A DNA stretch of 64,000 bases, taken from NCBI RefSeq assembly GCF_009766085.1, contig NZ_LMUF01000030.1:497632-561631 (forward strand). Direction: 5' to 3'. Below, in pieces: positions 43,630-53,845 of the stretch. Position 1 is the first letter of the stretch; every line of letters starts with the position of its first letter. The notes under the pieces were generated by a model. That model did not search any database, was not told the origin of the DNA, and was given only the letters and a program-made list of their open reading frames with translations. The translations under genes and the position numbers were made by a program. This DNA is from Burkholderia sp. S171 (GTDB taxonomy: Bacteria; Pseudomonadota; Gammaproteobacteria; Burkholderiales; Burkholderiaceae).

Positions 43630-45495
43630 ATGGCTTTACTGCAAATTTCAGAACCCGGCATGGCTCCGGCGCCGCATCAGCGGCGGGTAGCTGTGGGCAT
43701 CGACCTTGGTACGACCAATTCGCTGGTTGCCGCCGTGCGCAACAGCGTGGCTGAAGTGCTGCCCGACGAAGACGGCCATTACCTGCTGCCGTCGGTGGTC
43801 CGGTATCTGGAGAAGGGCGGGCGGCGTATCGGTCGCGTGGCGAAGGAAGAAGCGGCGCTCGATCCGCGCAATACCATTGTGTCGGTGAAGCGCTTCATGG
43901 GCCGCGGCAAAAGCGAAGTGGAAGGGGCGGAAAACGCGCCGTACGATTTCGTCGATGCGCCGGGCATGGTGCAGATTCGTACCGTCGATGGCATCAAAAG
44001 TCCGGTGGAAGTATCGGCGGAAATTTTGGCGACGCTGCGATATCGCGCGGAAGATACGCTGGCCGACGAGCTGGTCGGCGCAGTGATCACGGTGCCCGCG
44101 TACTTCGATGAAGCCCAGCGGCAAGCTACGAAAGACGCCGCGAAACTCGCCGGCTTGAACGTGCTGCGCTTGCTGAACGAACCGACCGCCGCGGCGATTG
44201 CGTACGGGCTGGACAATGCATCGGAAGGCTTGTACGCCGTATATGACCTGGGCGGTGGCACCTTCGATCTATCGATTCTCAAGCTCACCAAAGGCGTGTT
44301 CGAAGTGCTCGCGGCGGGCGGCGATTCAGCGCTCGGCGGCGACGATTTCGATGCGGTGTTGTATCGGCACGTGCTGGTGAAATCCAAGGTAACGCCTGCA
44401 ACGCCTGAAGACGTGCGTCTGCTGCTGGACCGCGTGCGAACGGCTAAGGAAGCGCTGTCGGATACATCCGAGGCCACCATTCAGGCCACGTTGTCCGATG
44501 GCAAGCAAATCGATTTCACGGTCACCGAAAGCGATTTCGCCACGCTGACTGAAGCGCTGGTCGCCCGCACCTTGACCCCCACGCGCAAAGCCTTGCGCGA
44601 CGCCAAAGTGGCGCCCGCCGAGATCAAGGGTGTAGTGCTCGTTGGCGGTGCTACCCGCATGCCGGTGATCCGTCGCGCGGTGGAAACCTACTTCGGCCAG
44701 CCGCCGTTGACCAATCTCGACCCGGATCAGGTCGTGGCGCTCGGCGCCGCCATCCAGGCGGATTTGCTGGCGGGAAATCGTCGCGGTGAAGGCGATGACT
44801 GGCTGCTGCTCGATGTCATTCCGCTGTCGCTCGGTGTTGAGACCATGGGCGGATTGACCGAGAAGATCATCCCGCGCAACTCGACCATTCCGGTCGCGCG
44901 CGCGCAGGATTTCACCACCTTCAAAGACGGCCAGACAGCGATGGCAATCCACGTCGTGCAAGGCGAGCGCGAGCTGGTCTCGGACTGCCGTTCGCTCGCA
45001 CGCTTCGAGTTGCGCGGCATTCCCGCGATGGCCGCCGGCGCTGCGCGCATTCGCGTGACGTATCAGGTGGACGCGGACGGGTTGTTGTCCGTGTTCGCGC
45101 GTGAGCAATTGTCGGGCGTAGAGGCGTCGGTAGTGGTGAAGCCATCCTACGGCCTCGCCGATGACGACGTCGCGCGCATGCTGGAAGAAAGCTTCACGAC
45201 CGCCGAAGTCGACATGCGCGCCCGCGCGTTGCGCGAGGCTCAGGTCGACGCGCAACGTCTGGTGGAAGCATCGCAGGCGGCGCTTGGCGTGGACGGCGAA
45301 CTGCTGGACGACGCGGAGCGAGTCAACATTGACGCGCTGATCGTCAAGCTCGCGGCGGTCACGGGCGGCGATAGCGTCGATGCCATCGAAACGGCGACGA
45401 AGGAACTTGCCGCCGCCACCGATGAATTCGCTGCGCGCCGCATGAACAAGAGCATTCGCCGTGCGCTAGCCGGCCGCAGGCTCGACGAAGTCTGA
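43630..45495 (+). CDS. hscA: Fe-S assembly Hsp70 chaperone HscA
   Basis: A 621-residue specialised Hsp70. The ATPase half shows [47 protein letters not shown] and [14 protein letters not shown]; the peptide-binding half starts about 390 ([20 protein letters not shown]). It drives cluster release from IscU when stimulated by HscB and recognises LPPVK, which IscU in this cluster carries. Length fits E. coli HscA (616). hscB, hscA and fdx are contiguous. Confidence 0.96.
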   Translation: MALLQISEPGMAPAPHQRRVAVGIDLGTTNSLVAAVRNSVAEVLPDEDGHYLLPSVVRYLEKGGRRIGRVAKEEAALDPRNTIVSVKRFMGRGKSEVEGAENAPYDFVDAPGMVQIRTVDGIKSPVEVSAEILATLRYRAEDTLADELVGAVITVPAYFDEAQRQATKDAAKLAGLNVLRLLNEPTAAAIAYGLDNASEGLYAVYDLGGGTFDLSILKLTKGVFEVLAAGGDSALGGDDFDAVLYRHVLVKSKVTPATPEDVRLLLDRVRTAKEALSDTSEATIQATLSDGKQIDFTVTESDFATLTEALVARTLTPTRKALRDAKVAPAEIKGVVLVGGATRMPVIRRAVETYFGQPPLTNLDPDQVVALGAAIQADLLAGNRRGEGDDWLLLDVIPLSLGVETMGGLTEKIIPRNSTIPVARAQDFTTFKDGQTAMAIHVVQGERELVSDCRSLARFELRGIPAMAAGAARIRVTYQVDADGLLSVFAREQLSGVEASVVVKPSYGLADDDVARMLEESFTTAEVDMRARALREAQVDAQRLVEASQAALGVDGELLDDAERVNIDALIVKLAAVTGGDSVDAIETATKELAAATDEFAARRMNKSIRRALAGRRLDEV

Positions 45496-45556
45496 TCGAG
45501 TCCGACTAATCGCCGAGCCTCTCACGTACAAAGAAACAAAGAACGGAAAGAAATTC

Positions 45557-45898
45557 ATGCCCCAGATCGTAGTATTACCCCACGTGGAATTGTGTCCTGA
45601 TGGCGCGGTGATCGACGCGGATACGTCGAAGAGCATTTGCGACAACCTGTTGGACAACGGCATCGAGATTGAACATGCGTGTGAAAAATCGTGCGCGTGC
45701 ACGACGTGTCACGTGATCATTCGTGAGGGTTTCAACGCGCTTGTGCCGTCGGAGGAAGACGAGGACGATTTGCTCGACAAGGCCTGGGGACTTGAGCCGA
45801 CGTCGCGGTTATCATGTCAGGCGATGGCGCCGGTTGACGAGGATCTGGTTGTCGAGCTCCCGCGCTACACCATCAATCACGCCAAAGAGAATCACTGA
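45557..45898 (+). CDS. fdx: ISC-type [2Fe-2S] ferredoxin
   Basis: A 113-residue adrenodoxin-type ferredoxin. The cluster ligands are Cys42, Cys48, Cys51 (ACEKSCACTTCHV) and Cys near 88 (LSCQA). It supplies electrons for cluster assembly. Follows hscA by 61 bp; iscX follows by 36 bp. Confidence 0.96.
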   Translation: MPQIVVLPHVELCPDGAVIDADTSKSICDNLLDNGIEIEHACEKSCACTTCHVIIREGFNALVPSEEDEDDLLDKAWGLEPTSRLSCQAMAPVDEDLVVELPRYTINHAKENH

Positions 45899-45934
45899 AC
45901 TTAAATCAGCGACCACGAGACAGGAGCGCTCGCC

Positions 45935-46132
45935 ATGAAGTGGACAGACACGCAGGATATCGCGATGGCACTGACCGACGCGCATCAGAACGTCGATCCG
46001 CAATTCGTGCGATTTACGGATTTGCATCGCTGGGTGACGGAGCTGCCGGGGTTCGACGACGACCCTGAGCGCTCCAACGAGAAGATTCTCGAAGCGATCC
46101 AGGCGGCGTGGATTGAAGACGCGGACTATTAA
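45935..46132 (+). CDS. iscX: IscX (YfhJ) Fe-S assembly modulator
   Basis: A 65-residue acidic protein of the IscX family. The family signature is clear: MKWTDTQDIAMALTDAH, FTDLHRWVTELPGFDDDPE and the C-terminal EAIQAAWIEDADY. IscX binds IscS and iron and slows or tunes cluster assembly. CAGGAG lies ahead of its ATG. It is the last gene of the cluster, followed by a very strong terminator. Confidence 0.95.
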   Translation: MKWTDTQDIAMALTDAHQNVDPQFVRFTDLHRWVTELPGFDDDPERSNEKILEAIQAAWIEDADY

Positions 46133-46168
46133 ATCCGGCTGGTTTTCTTGAGCTAAAACGCTGCGGAC

Positions 46169-46210
46169 AAAGCAAAACGGCGATTCCTTCTGGAATCGCC
46201 GTTTTGCTTT
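46169..46210 (+). terminator. Terminator after iscX
   Basis: A perfect 19-bp stem (46169-46187 with 46192-46210) around the loop TTCT; T-rich on both strands. Ends the isc cluster and, on the minus strand, the glycine-zipper gene. Confidence 0.93.
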
Positions 46211-46267
46211 CATGGCTTCGTTCGTTAAGCCGAGGCGACGTCGCGTGCCAACGAGTCAGCCTACAGA

Positions 46268-47014
46268 TCAGCCCGCGGCCAGCGTGCCGTTTTCTATCCG
46301 CACGCGTTGCCCTTGGCTGAACGGCGGCGGCTGGCGATACGTGAAGTAACGCGTCTTGCCGCTTTCCATCCGCACACGTACCGAATAATCGGTTTCGCTG
46401 CGCAGATGTTTTTCGACCGCATTGCCGCCCAGGCCACCGCCGAGCGCGCCGAGGATCGTCATGCCAGTTCGGCCGCCTCCGCGTCCGAACTGATTTCCGA
46501 TAAGACCGCCTGCGACCGCGCCGCCCACCGCACCAATGCCGGTTCCCTGGCCTTCATGCCGTACGGATGAGATTGCTTCCACCGTGCCGCAAGTCGAGCA
46601 GTAGGCCGGTTGAGCGGGCTGCTGCTGTGCGTAGTTGGGTTGTTGTACAGGTTGTTGCTGCGCCACCTGAGGGGCCGGCTGTTGCTGCTGTTGCTGCTGT
46701 TGCTGAGCTGCCAGGGCCGCCGCGCGCTGCTGAGCTTGCTGTTGAGCAAGCTGGTCTTGTTGTGCCTGCTGTGCCTGTTGTTGCTGAGCGGCAGTGGGCT
46801 CGGCCGGTTGGGTAGCGACCTGTGCGGCTTGGGTTTGATCGGTGGTCGACGAGGTGCTCGACGCTTTCGGGAACAATCCCGTGACCGCTGCCGTGGCAGC
46901 AAGGCTTGCAATGATCACCGCGCCAGCGGCAGTTGCCACCAGCGGATGAATCTTCCGCTCGCGCGGCGCGCCAGGGTTCGGTGAATTCGATGTGGTCATG
47001 TTGCTGTTATCCAT
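46268..47014 (-). CDS. Glycine-zipper 2TM-domain envelope protein with Gln-rich linker
   Basis: A 248-residue protein. After a short cytoplasmic tail comes one membrane anchor (PLVATAAGAVIIASLAATAAVT, about 24-46). A long Gln-rich linker follows (about 70-135, with a run of nine Gln) and then a glycine-zipper domain (GAVGGAVAGGLIGNQFG, GALGGGLGGNAVEK) of the SlyB/Rick_17kDa type, and a C-terminal strand region (YSVRVRMESGKTRYFTYRQP). GGAGGT precedes the ATG. The membrane anchor is not a lipobox, so it is probably inner-membrane bound and projecting to the periplasm. Function unknown; related proteins are linked to envelope integrity. Confidence 0.85.
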   Translation of the reverse strand: MDNSNMTTSNSPNPGAPRERKIHPLVATAAGAVIIASLAATAAVTGLFPKASSTSSTTDQTQAAQVATQPAEPTAAQQQQAQQAQQDQLAQQQAQQRAAALAAQQQQQQQQQPAPQVAQQQPVQQPNYAQQQPAQPAYCSTCGTVEAISSVRHEGQGTGIGAVGGAVAGGLIGNQFGRGGGRTGMTILGALGGGLGGNAVEKHLRSETDYSVRVRMESGKTRYFTYRQPPPFSQGQRVRIENGTLAAG

Positions 47015-47059
47015 TTTTGGACCTCCGTCTCAAGGCAGAGTGTGGCGTTACCGGGTGTG

Positions 47060-47085
47060 ACACTGCTTGCTCACAGAAGCAGTGT
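47060..47085 (-). other. Hairpin upstream of the glycine-zipper gene
   Basis: Perfect 9-bp arms ACACTGCTT and AAGCAGTGT flank an 8-base loop, 46 bp before the start codon. Could be a leader structure or operator. Confidence 0.4.
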
Positions 47086-47280
47086 CGAACAATCTGCAGC
47101 GTAAGGTTTGTCAATTTGTAACGTTTTCAGGCATCCATCAGAGGCAAGAAACGCACCGGGTTGAACCCGTACTCACTAGCCTTGTTTTACAAGGGTTTTC
47201 CAGATTAGAGCCGCGTCGAGCGGTAGCCTTGGGCAGCGGCTTTTACCGAAAGTTACAAAATGAACCGTTCTTCAGAACAC

Positions 47281-47306
47281 AAAAAAGGCGCCGAAGCGCC
47301 TTTTTT
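47281..47306 (-). terminator. Rho-independent terminator of lysS
   Basis: AAAAAAGGCGC-CGAA-GCGCCTTTTTT, a perfect stem with T-runs on both strands, 26 bases past the lysS stop. Confidence 0.9.
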
Positions 47307-47331
47307 ACAAACTATCCCGATAGTGCGCGAG

Positions 47332-48858
47332 TCAGTCTTCGCGACGCAGATGCGGGAAGAGAATGACGTCGCGGATGCTCGGGCTATCGGTCAGCAGCAT
47401 GACCAGCCGGTCGATACCAATCCCGCAACCCCCTGTCGGCGGCATGCCATGTTCCAGTGCGCGAATGTAGTCTGCGTCGTAGAACATGGCTTCTTCGTCG
47501 CCGGCATCCTTTTGATCGACTTGTGCCTGGAACCGCGCGGCCTGATCTTCCGGATCGTTCAACTCCGAGAAGCCGTTTGCGATTTCGCGGCCCACGATGA
47601 ACAACTCGAAGCGTTCCGTGATACCCGGAGCCGTATCGGATGCCCGCGCCAACGGCGAGACTTCGAGCGGATAGTCGACAATAAACGTCGGCTCCCACAA
47701 TTGCGATTCGGCCGTTTCTTCGAACAACGCGAGCTGCAGCGAGCCCACTCCCGCGTTCAAGAACTGCGGCTGCGATGCATCGACGCCGAACTTCTTCAAC
47801 TCGGTGCGCAGGAACGCGATATCGGCGAGTTGTTCGTTCGTGTATTGCGGCGCGTATTTCTGGATCGCTTCGCAGATCGTCAACCGATGGAACGGCTTCG
47901 ACAAATCCAGTTCACGCCCCTGATACACAATGTTCGCGTTACCACGCGCATCGACAGCCGCTTGACGGATTAGCGCTTCGGTGAAGTCCATCATCCAAGT
48001 GTAGTCCGTGTATGCGGCGTAAAACTCCATCATCGTGAACTCGGGGTTGTGTCGCGGCGACACCCCTTCGTTCCGGAAATTGCGGTTAATTTCGAACACG
48101 CGCTCGAAGCCGCCGACCACCAGCCGCTTCAAATACAGTTCGGGCGCAATGCGCAGGAACATCTGCATGTCGAGCGCGTTGTGATGCGTGACGAACGGCT
48201 TCGCGGCGGCGCCACCGGGAATCGGGTGCAGCATCGGCGTTTCCACTTCCATGAAATCCGCCTTCGCCATGAAACTGCGAATCGACGCGAACGCCTTCGT
48301 GCGGGCAATAAACGTCTGGCGCGTTTCCGGCGTCACGATCAGGTCGACATAACGCTGGCGATAGCGCATTTCCTGATCGGCGAGGCCGTGGAATTTATCG
48401 GGAAGAGGGCGCAGCGCTTTGGTCAGCAGGCGCAGTTCCGTGCATCGCACCGACAATTCGCCCTTGTTCGTGCGGAACAGGACGCCCTTCGTCGCGATGA
48501 TGTCGCCCAGGTCCCACTTCTTGAACGCGTCGTAGACTTCCTGGCCGACGTCGGCGGGCGTGATGAAGAACTGGATCTGGCCGCTGCCGTCTTGCACCGT
48601 CGCAAAACTCGCCTTGCCCATCACGCGTTTCAACATCATCCGGCCCGCGACCGCGACTTGCAGCGGCTCGGCTTCGAGCGCTTCTTTGTCTTTATCGGCG
48701 TAGTTGGATTGCAGCGCGGCGGCTTGGTGCGTCGGCCGGAAATCGTTCGGAAACGCGATTCCCTGCTCACGCAGCGCACGCAGTTTGTCGCGACGCTCGG
48801 CGAGGATCTGGTTTTCTTCCAGTTCGGGAGCTGCGCCCGGCTGAGTCGGTTCGGTCAT
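47332..48858 (-). CDS. lysS: Lysyl-tRNA synthetase, class II
   Basis: A 508-residue enzyme that charges tRNA-Lys. The OB-fold anticodon-binding domain ([20 protein letters not shown]) occupies about 55-170; class II motifs follow: motif 1 ([15 protein letters not shown]), motif 2 ([20 protein letters not shown]) and motif 3 ([20 protein letters not shown]). Length fits LysS (505). ATG 48858 starts [20 protein letters not shown]; frame is closed above. Downstream of prfB by 309 bp, the same pairing as E. coli prfB-lysS. Confidence 0.97.
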   Translation of the reverse strand: MTEPTQPGAAPELEENQILAERRDKLRALREQGIAFPNDFRPTHQAAALQSNYADKDKEALEAEPLQVAVAGRMMLKRVMGKASFATVQDGSGQIQFFITPADVGQEVYDAFKKWDLGDIIATKGVLFRTNKGELSVRCTELRLLTKALRPLPDKFHGLADQEMRYRQRYVDLIVTPETRQTFIARTKAFASIRSFMAKADFMEVETPMLHPIPGGAAAKPFVTHHNALDMQMFLRIAPELYLKRLVVGGFERVFEINRNFRNEGVSPRHNPEFTMMEFYAAYTDYTWMMDFTEALIRQAAVDARGNANIVYQGRELDLSKPFHRLTICEAIQKYAPQYTNEQLADIAFLRTELKKFGVDASQPQFLNAGVGSLQLALFEETAESQLWEPTFIVDYPLEVSPLARASDTAPGITERFELFIVGREIANGFSELNDPEDQAARFQAQVDQKDAGDEEAMFYDADYIRALEHGMPPTGGCGIGIDRLVMLLTDSPSIRDVILFPHLRRED

Positions 48859-49167
48859 GATGTGTTTGGCTTTGAGTGCGATGAATGCGGCTTGGCCGTG
48901 GGCCTGATGCTGCGTTTAGCTGTCTGCGTTTCGATGCATCAACGATCACGATTACTTCAACGTTGAAACACAGCACTAAAACACAGGCCACACGGATGGT
49001 CGCAAATATTAGCGAGGCAACGCTGCGATGTGTCGCCGCTATATTGCTGCAAATCGTTACTGCAATGGATTGCTGCAGACGAAGGAGAGAGGAGCGGTTG
49101 GCGCGGCTTGTTTGACCAATGCCCCGCCAACCCCGCGCCGTTTGCTCGCGGTCTGCTCGCCTGTTAC
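48859..49167. other. Gap between prfB and lysS
   Basis: 309 bases with no supported gene. The only feature seen is the palindrome TTCAACGTTGAA (48956-48967), about 100 bp upstream of lysS on the minus strand, of unknown role. Confidence 0.45.
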
Positions 49168-50272
49168 CTATACGCCCTGTTTAAGACTTGCGCCGATGAA
49201 GTCGTCAAGGTCGCCGTCCAGCACGGCTTTCGTGTTGCTGATTTCCACGTTCGTGCGCAAATCCTTGATGCGGCTGTTATCCAGCACGTACGAGCGAATC
49301 TGGTGACCCCAGCCCACGTCGGTCTTGCTGTTTTCCAGATTGTCTTTCTCAACCTGGCGCTTGCGCATCTCGAACTCGTACAGTTTCGCTTTCAGCATCT
49401 GCATGGCTTCGGCGCGGTTACGGTGTTGCGAGCGGTCGTTCTGGCACTGCACGACGATTCCCGTGGGCGCGTGAGTCAGGCGCACGGCCGAATCAGTCTT
49501 GTTGATGTGCTGGCCGCCGGCGCCGGATGCGCGATATGTGTCGGTGCGAATGTCAGCCGGATTGATATCGATTTCGATGGAATCGTCGACTTCCGGATAC
49601 ACGAAGATCGATGAAAACGACGTATGGCGTCCGCCTGATGAGTCGAAGGGCGATTTGCGCACGAGGCGGTGAACGCCCGTTTCCGTGCGCAGAAAACCGT
49701 AGGCGTATTCGCCTTCGACCTTGATGGTCGCGCTCTTGATACCGGCAACGTCACCATCGGATTCTTCCAGGACTTCGGTCTTGAACCCTTTACGCTCGCA
49801 GTACCGCAGGTACTGGCGCATCAGCATTGCCGCCCAGTCGCACGCTTCCGTGCCGCCGGCGCCGGCCTGGATATCGATGAAGCAGTTGTTTGGATCGGCC
49901 GGGTTCGAGAACATCCGGCGGAATTCCATGTCTTCAACGCGTTTTTCTAGCGCTGCCGTGTCCGCTTCGCATGCGACGAGCGTGTCTTCGTCGTTTTCTT
50001 CGCGGGCCATGTCGAAGAGATCTTGCGTGTCGCGCAGATCGTTATCGAGGTCCGTGATGGTCGTGACGACGTTGTCCAGCAGCTTTTTCTCGCGTCCCAG
50101 GGCTTGGGCGTTTTTCGAGTCGTTCCAGACGTTCGGGTCTTCTAGTACCCGATTGACTTCTTCAAGACGCAAGGCCTTGTCGTCGTAGTCAAAGATACCC
50201 CCGGAGCTCGCCAGCGCGACGGCGCAGGTCGGCGAGGAGGTTCTCGATTGCGTTTAGACGTTCCGCTTCCAT
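49168..50272 (-). CDS. prfB: Peptide chain release factor 2, with programmed +1 frameshift
   Basis: RF2, read in two frames. ATG 50272 opens a 27-codon frame ([27 protein letters not shown]) ending CTT-TGA at 50194-50189. A +1 shift skips one base and continues as [17 protein letters not shown] to TAG 49168-49170, giving 367 residues in all (E. coli 365). The shift site GGGGGTATCTTTGAC carries the internal Shine-Dalgarno-like G-run three bases before CTT, the known autoregulatory signal that senses low RF2 at its own UGA. The UGA/UAA recognition tripeptide SPF ([14 protein letters not shown]) and the catalytic GGQ ([13 protein letters not shown]) are present. It sits between recJ and lysS. 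Coding is join(50272..50192, 50190..49168) on the minus strand. Confidence 0.96.
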
Positions 50273-50377
50273 TTGATCGTTTTCAGGTTTTTTGGCTAAG
50301 AGGGAAATTATAGCTTAGCGAGAGGCGGGTATTGGCGCGTGGATAAGGGTGAGCGCCCTGACCAGTCCGGCGTCTCT

Positions 50378-52084
50378 TCACCCAACTGCATGCTCAACAA
50401 TCATTTGTACCCGCGCGACCCCATTCCAGGTATCGGAAACCAGCCGATACGCCACGACGGTGCGAGTGGGCAGGGTTTCCGTGTGATTAAACCAGATGGC
50501 GTTGAACCGTTGCTGCCCGCGCCGCAATTGGAGCTTCAAATGCTTGTCCTTGACCAGCGCCTGGGACGCCACTTCAAACTCCCCGGAAAACACCGGCGCC
50601 GGAAAGCCTTGCCCCCACACCGCGCCATCGATCAATTCAACAAACTGCGGCGTGAAATAAGCGTCCTCGAGCTCGCCGTCGGTTTCCACCACCCGTGACA
50701 AGGCATCCGACGTCAACCACTCGCGTCCAACGGCTTCGAACGCCGCCGTGAACCGCGGAATATCGGCGGTAACAATCGTCATTCCCGCCGCCATTGCATG
50801 GCCGCCGAATTTCACGATCATCCCGGGCTCGCGCTTTGAAATCAGATCGACGGCATCGCGCAGATGGAATCCCGGAATCGAGCGTCCCGATCCCTTCGAT
50901 AGAACCCCGCTCTCATCGGCATGAGCAAATGTGAACGACGGCCGATGAAACTTCTCCTTCAGCCGCCCCGCGACAATCCCGATCACGCCCTGATGCCACG
51001 CCGGATTAAATAGCGTCAACGTGGCGGAATCCGCCGGATCAATACTCGCGAGTTCTTCGAGCGCCTGTTCCTGCATCCCGGCCTCGATTTCCCGCCGTTC
51101 GCGATTAATCGAATCCAGTTGTTGCGCCAATTCCCATGCGCGGCCGATGTCATCGGTGATCAGGCATTCAATTCCGAGCGACATATCCGATAACCGTCCC
51201 GCCGCATTCAGCCGCGGCCCGAGCGCAAAACCGAGATCGAATCCGGAAGCGACACGAGCGTCGCGCGCCGCCGCGCGAAACAGCGCCGCGATGCCCGGTT
51301 GCATCCGTCCCGCGCGAATCCGCTTCAAGCCCTGCGCGACGAGGATCCGGTTGTTCGGATCGAGCTTCACGACGTCCGCGACCGTGCCGAGCGCAACCAG
51401 ATCGAGCAGGCCGTCCAGACGCGGTTCGGGCGCGTCAGTCGTGAACGCATTCCGGCGACGCAACTCCGCCCGTAAGGCCAGCAGCACGTAGAAAATGACC
51501 CCCACTCCCGCGATGCACTTGCTCTCAAACGTACAGCCAGGCTGGTTCGGATTGACGATTGCGCGCGCGGGCGGAAGGTCATCGCCGGGTAGATGGTGAT
51601 CGGTCACCAGCACGTCGATACCCAACGCATTCGCGGCCTCGACGCCATCCACGCTAGCAATGCCGTTATCGACGGTAATCAGCAGATCCGGCTTCCCGCC
51701 CGCGCGGCTCGCGGCCAGCGCGACAATTTCGGGCGTCAGGCCATAGCCGTATTCGAACCGGTTCGGCACCAGGTAATCGATCTGCGCGCCAAACATCCGC
51801 AAGCCGCGCACGGCAACGGCGCACGCGGTCGCGCCGTCGCAATCGTAGTCGGCGACGACCAGCATGCGGCGTTTCGCCGCGAGCGCATCGGCGAGAACGG
51901 CGGCGGCTTCATCGCAACCTTTGAGTCCGACGGGCGCGTGCAATTTCTTGAGTTCGGTCTCGATCTCTTCCGGTGAACACACGCCACGCGATGCATATAG
52001 ACGCGCAATAACAGGATGAACGCCATGCCGCACGAGGACGGCGGCGTCGGCGGGAGAGGGCGCGCGGGTGACGATTCGGGTCAT
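50378..52084 (-). CDS. recJ: Single-stranded-DNA-specific exonuclease RecJ
   Basis: A 568-residue 5'-3' exonuclease used in recombination and mismatch repair. DHH-family motifs are all visible: VVADYDCDGATACA (motif I), ITVDNGIA, VTDHHLPGDDLP (motif III, DHH), GTVADVVKLDPNN, and in the second domain GGHAMAAG. Length is standard. The ATG at 52084 starts MTRIVTRAPSPADAAV. The RpfE-type gene lies 42 bp upstream on the same strand, so the two are likely one unit with prfB 105 bp downstream. Confidence 0.96.
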   Translation of the reverse strand: MTRIVTRAPSPADAAVLVRHGVHPVIARLYASRGVCSPEEIETELKKLHAPVGLKGCDEAAAVLADALAAKRRMLVVADYDCDGATACAVAVRGLRMFGAQIDYLVPNRFEYGYGLTPEIVALAASRAGGKPDLLITVDNGIASVDGVEAANALGIDVLVTDHHLPGDDLPPARAIVNPNQPGCTFESKCIAGVGVIFYVLLALRAELRRRNAFTTDAPEPRLDGLLDLVALGTVADVVKLDPNNRILVAQGLKRIRAGRMQPGIAALFRAAARDARVASGFDLGFALGPRLNAAGRLSDMSLGIECLITDDIGRAWELAQQLDSINRERREIEAGMQEQALEELASIDPADSATLTLFNPAWHQGVIGIVAGRLKEKFHRPSFTFAHADESGVLSKGSGRSIPGFHLRDAVDLISKREPGMIVKFGGHAMAAGMTIVTADIPRFTAAFEAVGREWLTSDALSRVVETDGELEDAYFTPQFVELIDGAVWGQGFPAPVFSGEFEVASQALVKDKHLKLQLRRGQQRFNAIWFNHTETLPTRTVVAYRLVSDTWNGVARVQMIVEHAVG

Positions 52085-52126
52085 GCGGACAGGCCGGTGA
52101 TGATTCGTTTCATTTATTCGCGTCAG

Positions 52127-53224
52127 TTATTCGATAAGCAGCGCCGCGATCGGACGCCGCCGCCAGAATTTGCGCAACGCGCCGCGCGTGACGGTCAGCG
52201 ACACGGAGCCGGTGTCGCTGCACAACGTGAGGCGCAACGTACCGAGCGTGCCATTTTCGAGTGCGGCGAGGGCGGGCGCGAACCAGTCGCGCTCCAGCGT
52301 GCCGAGCGCGTCGTTCCAGCGAGGCCAATCCTGCTCGATGAACGGCGCGGAAAACGGATCGAGTTCGACAAGCGCGCGGCCTTCGCTGGTCATTTTTGAA
52401 GCCATGAAAGCGGCGAAAGATTCCGGCGGCGCTTGCGGCACGATATTCGCGGCGAGCGCAAGGCCGCGCGTGGCCGGCGCGTTCGACGTTACCTGCGCGA
52501 ACGGGCTCGTCACGCTGCGAAGCGCGCCTTGCGCGTGCAGCCAGATGGAGTTGATTGCGGGCAGGCCACGCGCTTCGCGTGCTTCGTTGAGCGGGTGTTC
52601 GAACCACGCCATCTGAACTTCGTTCTGCAGCTTCATCCACGCACGCGAGCGTTCGCCAGTGCCCGCTTCATGCGGCAACCAGATCTCGATATTGCGCCCG
52701 CTCGCTCGCAACGGCGACGCGCCCGCCAGGGTGCCGAGACTCGGCCCGGCGACATACCAGCGTGCCGGTTGCGGCGCCTCAATGGTCAGTCCGAGGTCTT
52801 CTATCAGCGGCTTGACGACATCGAATAAGGTGCGGCCTTCTTGATCGTCCATGCCCAGCGTCGCCGGATCGATCAGCACTAGATGATCACGCGCGATCCG
52901 CACGTGCACCGGTTCGACGCATGCCCAGATGGTGTCGCCGGGCGTTCCGCCGTCGGCGAGCAACATATAGGGCGCGAGCGGCGCTTCGTCGGCGGCTTGC
53001 CCGGGCGCATCGTTCACCACGCCGAACTGCCGTGCGATCCAACGTTCGTGCGGCAGCGTGCGCTGGAAATCCTCGCCGATCACGCGCTCATCGAGCGTCG
53101 CGCGGGCGAGCAACCGGTCGAGCGCAGGGCGGTCCAGCTTGTGCAGCGCGGTGGCGGCATCCGCAGCCGATGGCAGCGCGAACGGTAAGAGAAGCTGAAG
53201 GTCTGGGAGCTTGGGCGTCGGCAT
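52127..53224 (-). CDS. RpfE-type conserved protein, phosphoglycerate mutase-like
   Basis: A 365-residue cytoplasmic protein of the family annotated regulatory protein RpfE or cofactor-independent phosphoglycerate mutase-like in Burkholderia and Xanthomonas. No signal or membrane segment is seen. Recognisable are the opening PTPKLPDLQLLLPFALP, the LLADGGTPGDTIWACVEPVH region, EIWLPHEAGTGERSRAWMKL with the conserved LNEVQMAWFEHPLNEARE-like block, and INSIWLHAQGAL. In Xanthomonas rpfE also lies beside recJ. Biochemical function is not established. Start 53224 is chosen; ATG 53236 is equally possible, as neither has a ribosome site. Confidence 0.8.
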   Translation of the reverse strand: MPTPKLPDLQLLLPFALPSAADAATALHKLDRPALDRLLARATLDERVIGEDFQRTLPHERWIARQFGVVNDAPGQAADEAPLAPYMLLADGGTPGDTIWACVEPVHVRIARDHLVLIDPATLGMDDQEGRTLFDVVKPLIEDLGLTIEAPQPARWYVAGPSLGTLAGASPLRASGRNIEIWLPHEAGTGERSRAWMKLQNEVQMAWFEHPLNEAREARGLPAINSIWLHAQGALRSVTSPFAQVTSNAPATRGLALAANIVPQAPPESFAAFMASKMTSEGRALVELDPFSAPFIEQDWPRWNDALGTLERDWFAPALAALENGTLGTLRLTLCSDTGSVSLTVTRGALRKFWRRRPIAALLIE

Positions 53225-53530
53225 GATGCTGCGCATTGTAGGGCAAAGGCCCCGGCGTTTTCCGGGTGCTTGCCGTTTGCCTCGTGTGCGGTACGTTACC
53301 TATGGGTGACAACTATTAAGTCATGCGTGGATAGTTGCCGGGCACGAAAAGTGGGCCTTGGACCGCATCAAAGCTGAGACTGGGCGGTCATGGTGAAGGT
53401 GCGCGTGTTGCACGCCGGCGCGGGTTTCAGCGCTTGCGAACCGGTTCGCCGACTCAAGTGCGAACGCCTGTGGGTGAAATCCGGAGTCATGGCGCAGCAC
53501 GTTTCCCCTCACTGCCCTGGCTTTGACCCA
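53225..53530. other. Gap between higA and the RpfE-type gene
   Basis: No supported gene in 306 bases. The inverted repeat CAACTAT-N14-ATAGTTG (53310-53337) may be part of a promoter; nothing else is recognised. Confidence 0.4.
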
Positions 53531-53833
53531 TCACGCGCGCGACACCTCACGGGGCTCAACCTTGCGATCTATTTCACTGCGCGTCGGCAATGTTTTCAGG
53601 TCATACATGGCCTGGAGATTCAGCCAGAACTCGGGTGTTGAGTCGAAGTAGCGCGCAAGGCGATACGCGGTGTCGGCCGTGATACCGCGCCGTTCCTTCA
53701 CGATTTCATGTAAACGCGTAGCGGGCACATTCAACGCCAGTGCCAGCGCGTTTACGCTCATTTCGAGCGGGACCAGATAGTCTTCCCGCAACACCTCGCC
53801 CGGATGAACCGGACGCATGCCATTCTTGGACAT
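53531..53833 (-). CDS. higA: HigA-family antitoxin
   Basis: A 100-residue antitoxin of the HigA/VapI family. It is nearly all helix-turn-helix: RPVHPGEVLREDYLVPLEMS, VNALALALNVPATRLHEIVK and the terminal SEFWLNLQ-type motif (TPEFWLNLQAMYDLKTL). It would bind and block HigB and, alone or as a complex, repress their shared promoter at 54131-54160. ATG 53833 follows GGGAAG. It begins 12 bp after the higB stop, as usual in this toxin-first order. Confidence 0.9.
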   Translation of the reverse strand: MSKNGMRPVHPGEVLREDYLVPLEMSVNALALALNVPATRLHEIVKERRGITADTAYRLARYFDSTPEFWLNLQAMYDLKTLPTRSEIDRKVEPREVSRA

Positions 53834-53845
53834 GTGCTTCCCTAT

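Larger units (their letters stand above)
47015..47331. other. Region between lysS and the glycine-zipper gene
   Basis: No gene. Contains the lysS terminator (47281-47306) and the hairpin ACACTGCTT/AAGCAGTGT (47060-47085), which lies in the leader or promoter of the glycine-zipper gene. Confidence 0.5.
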
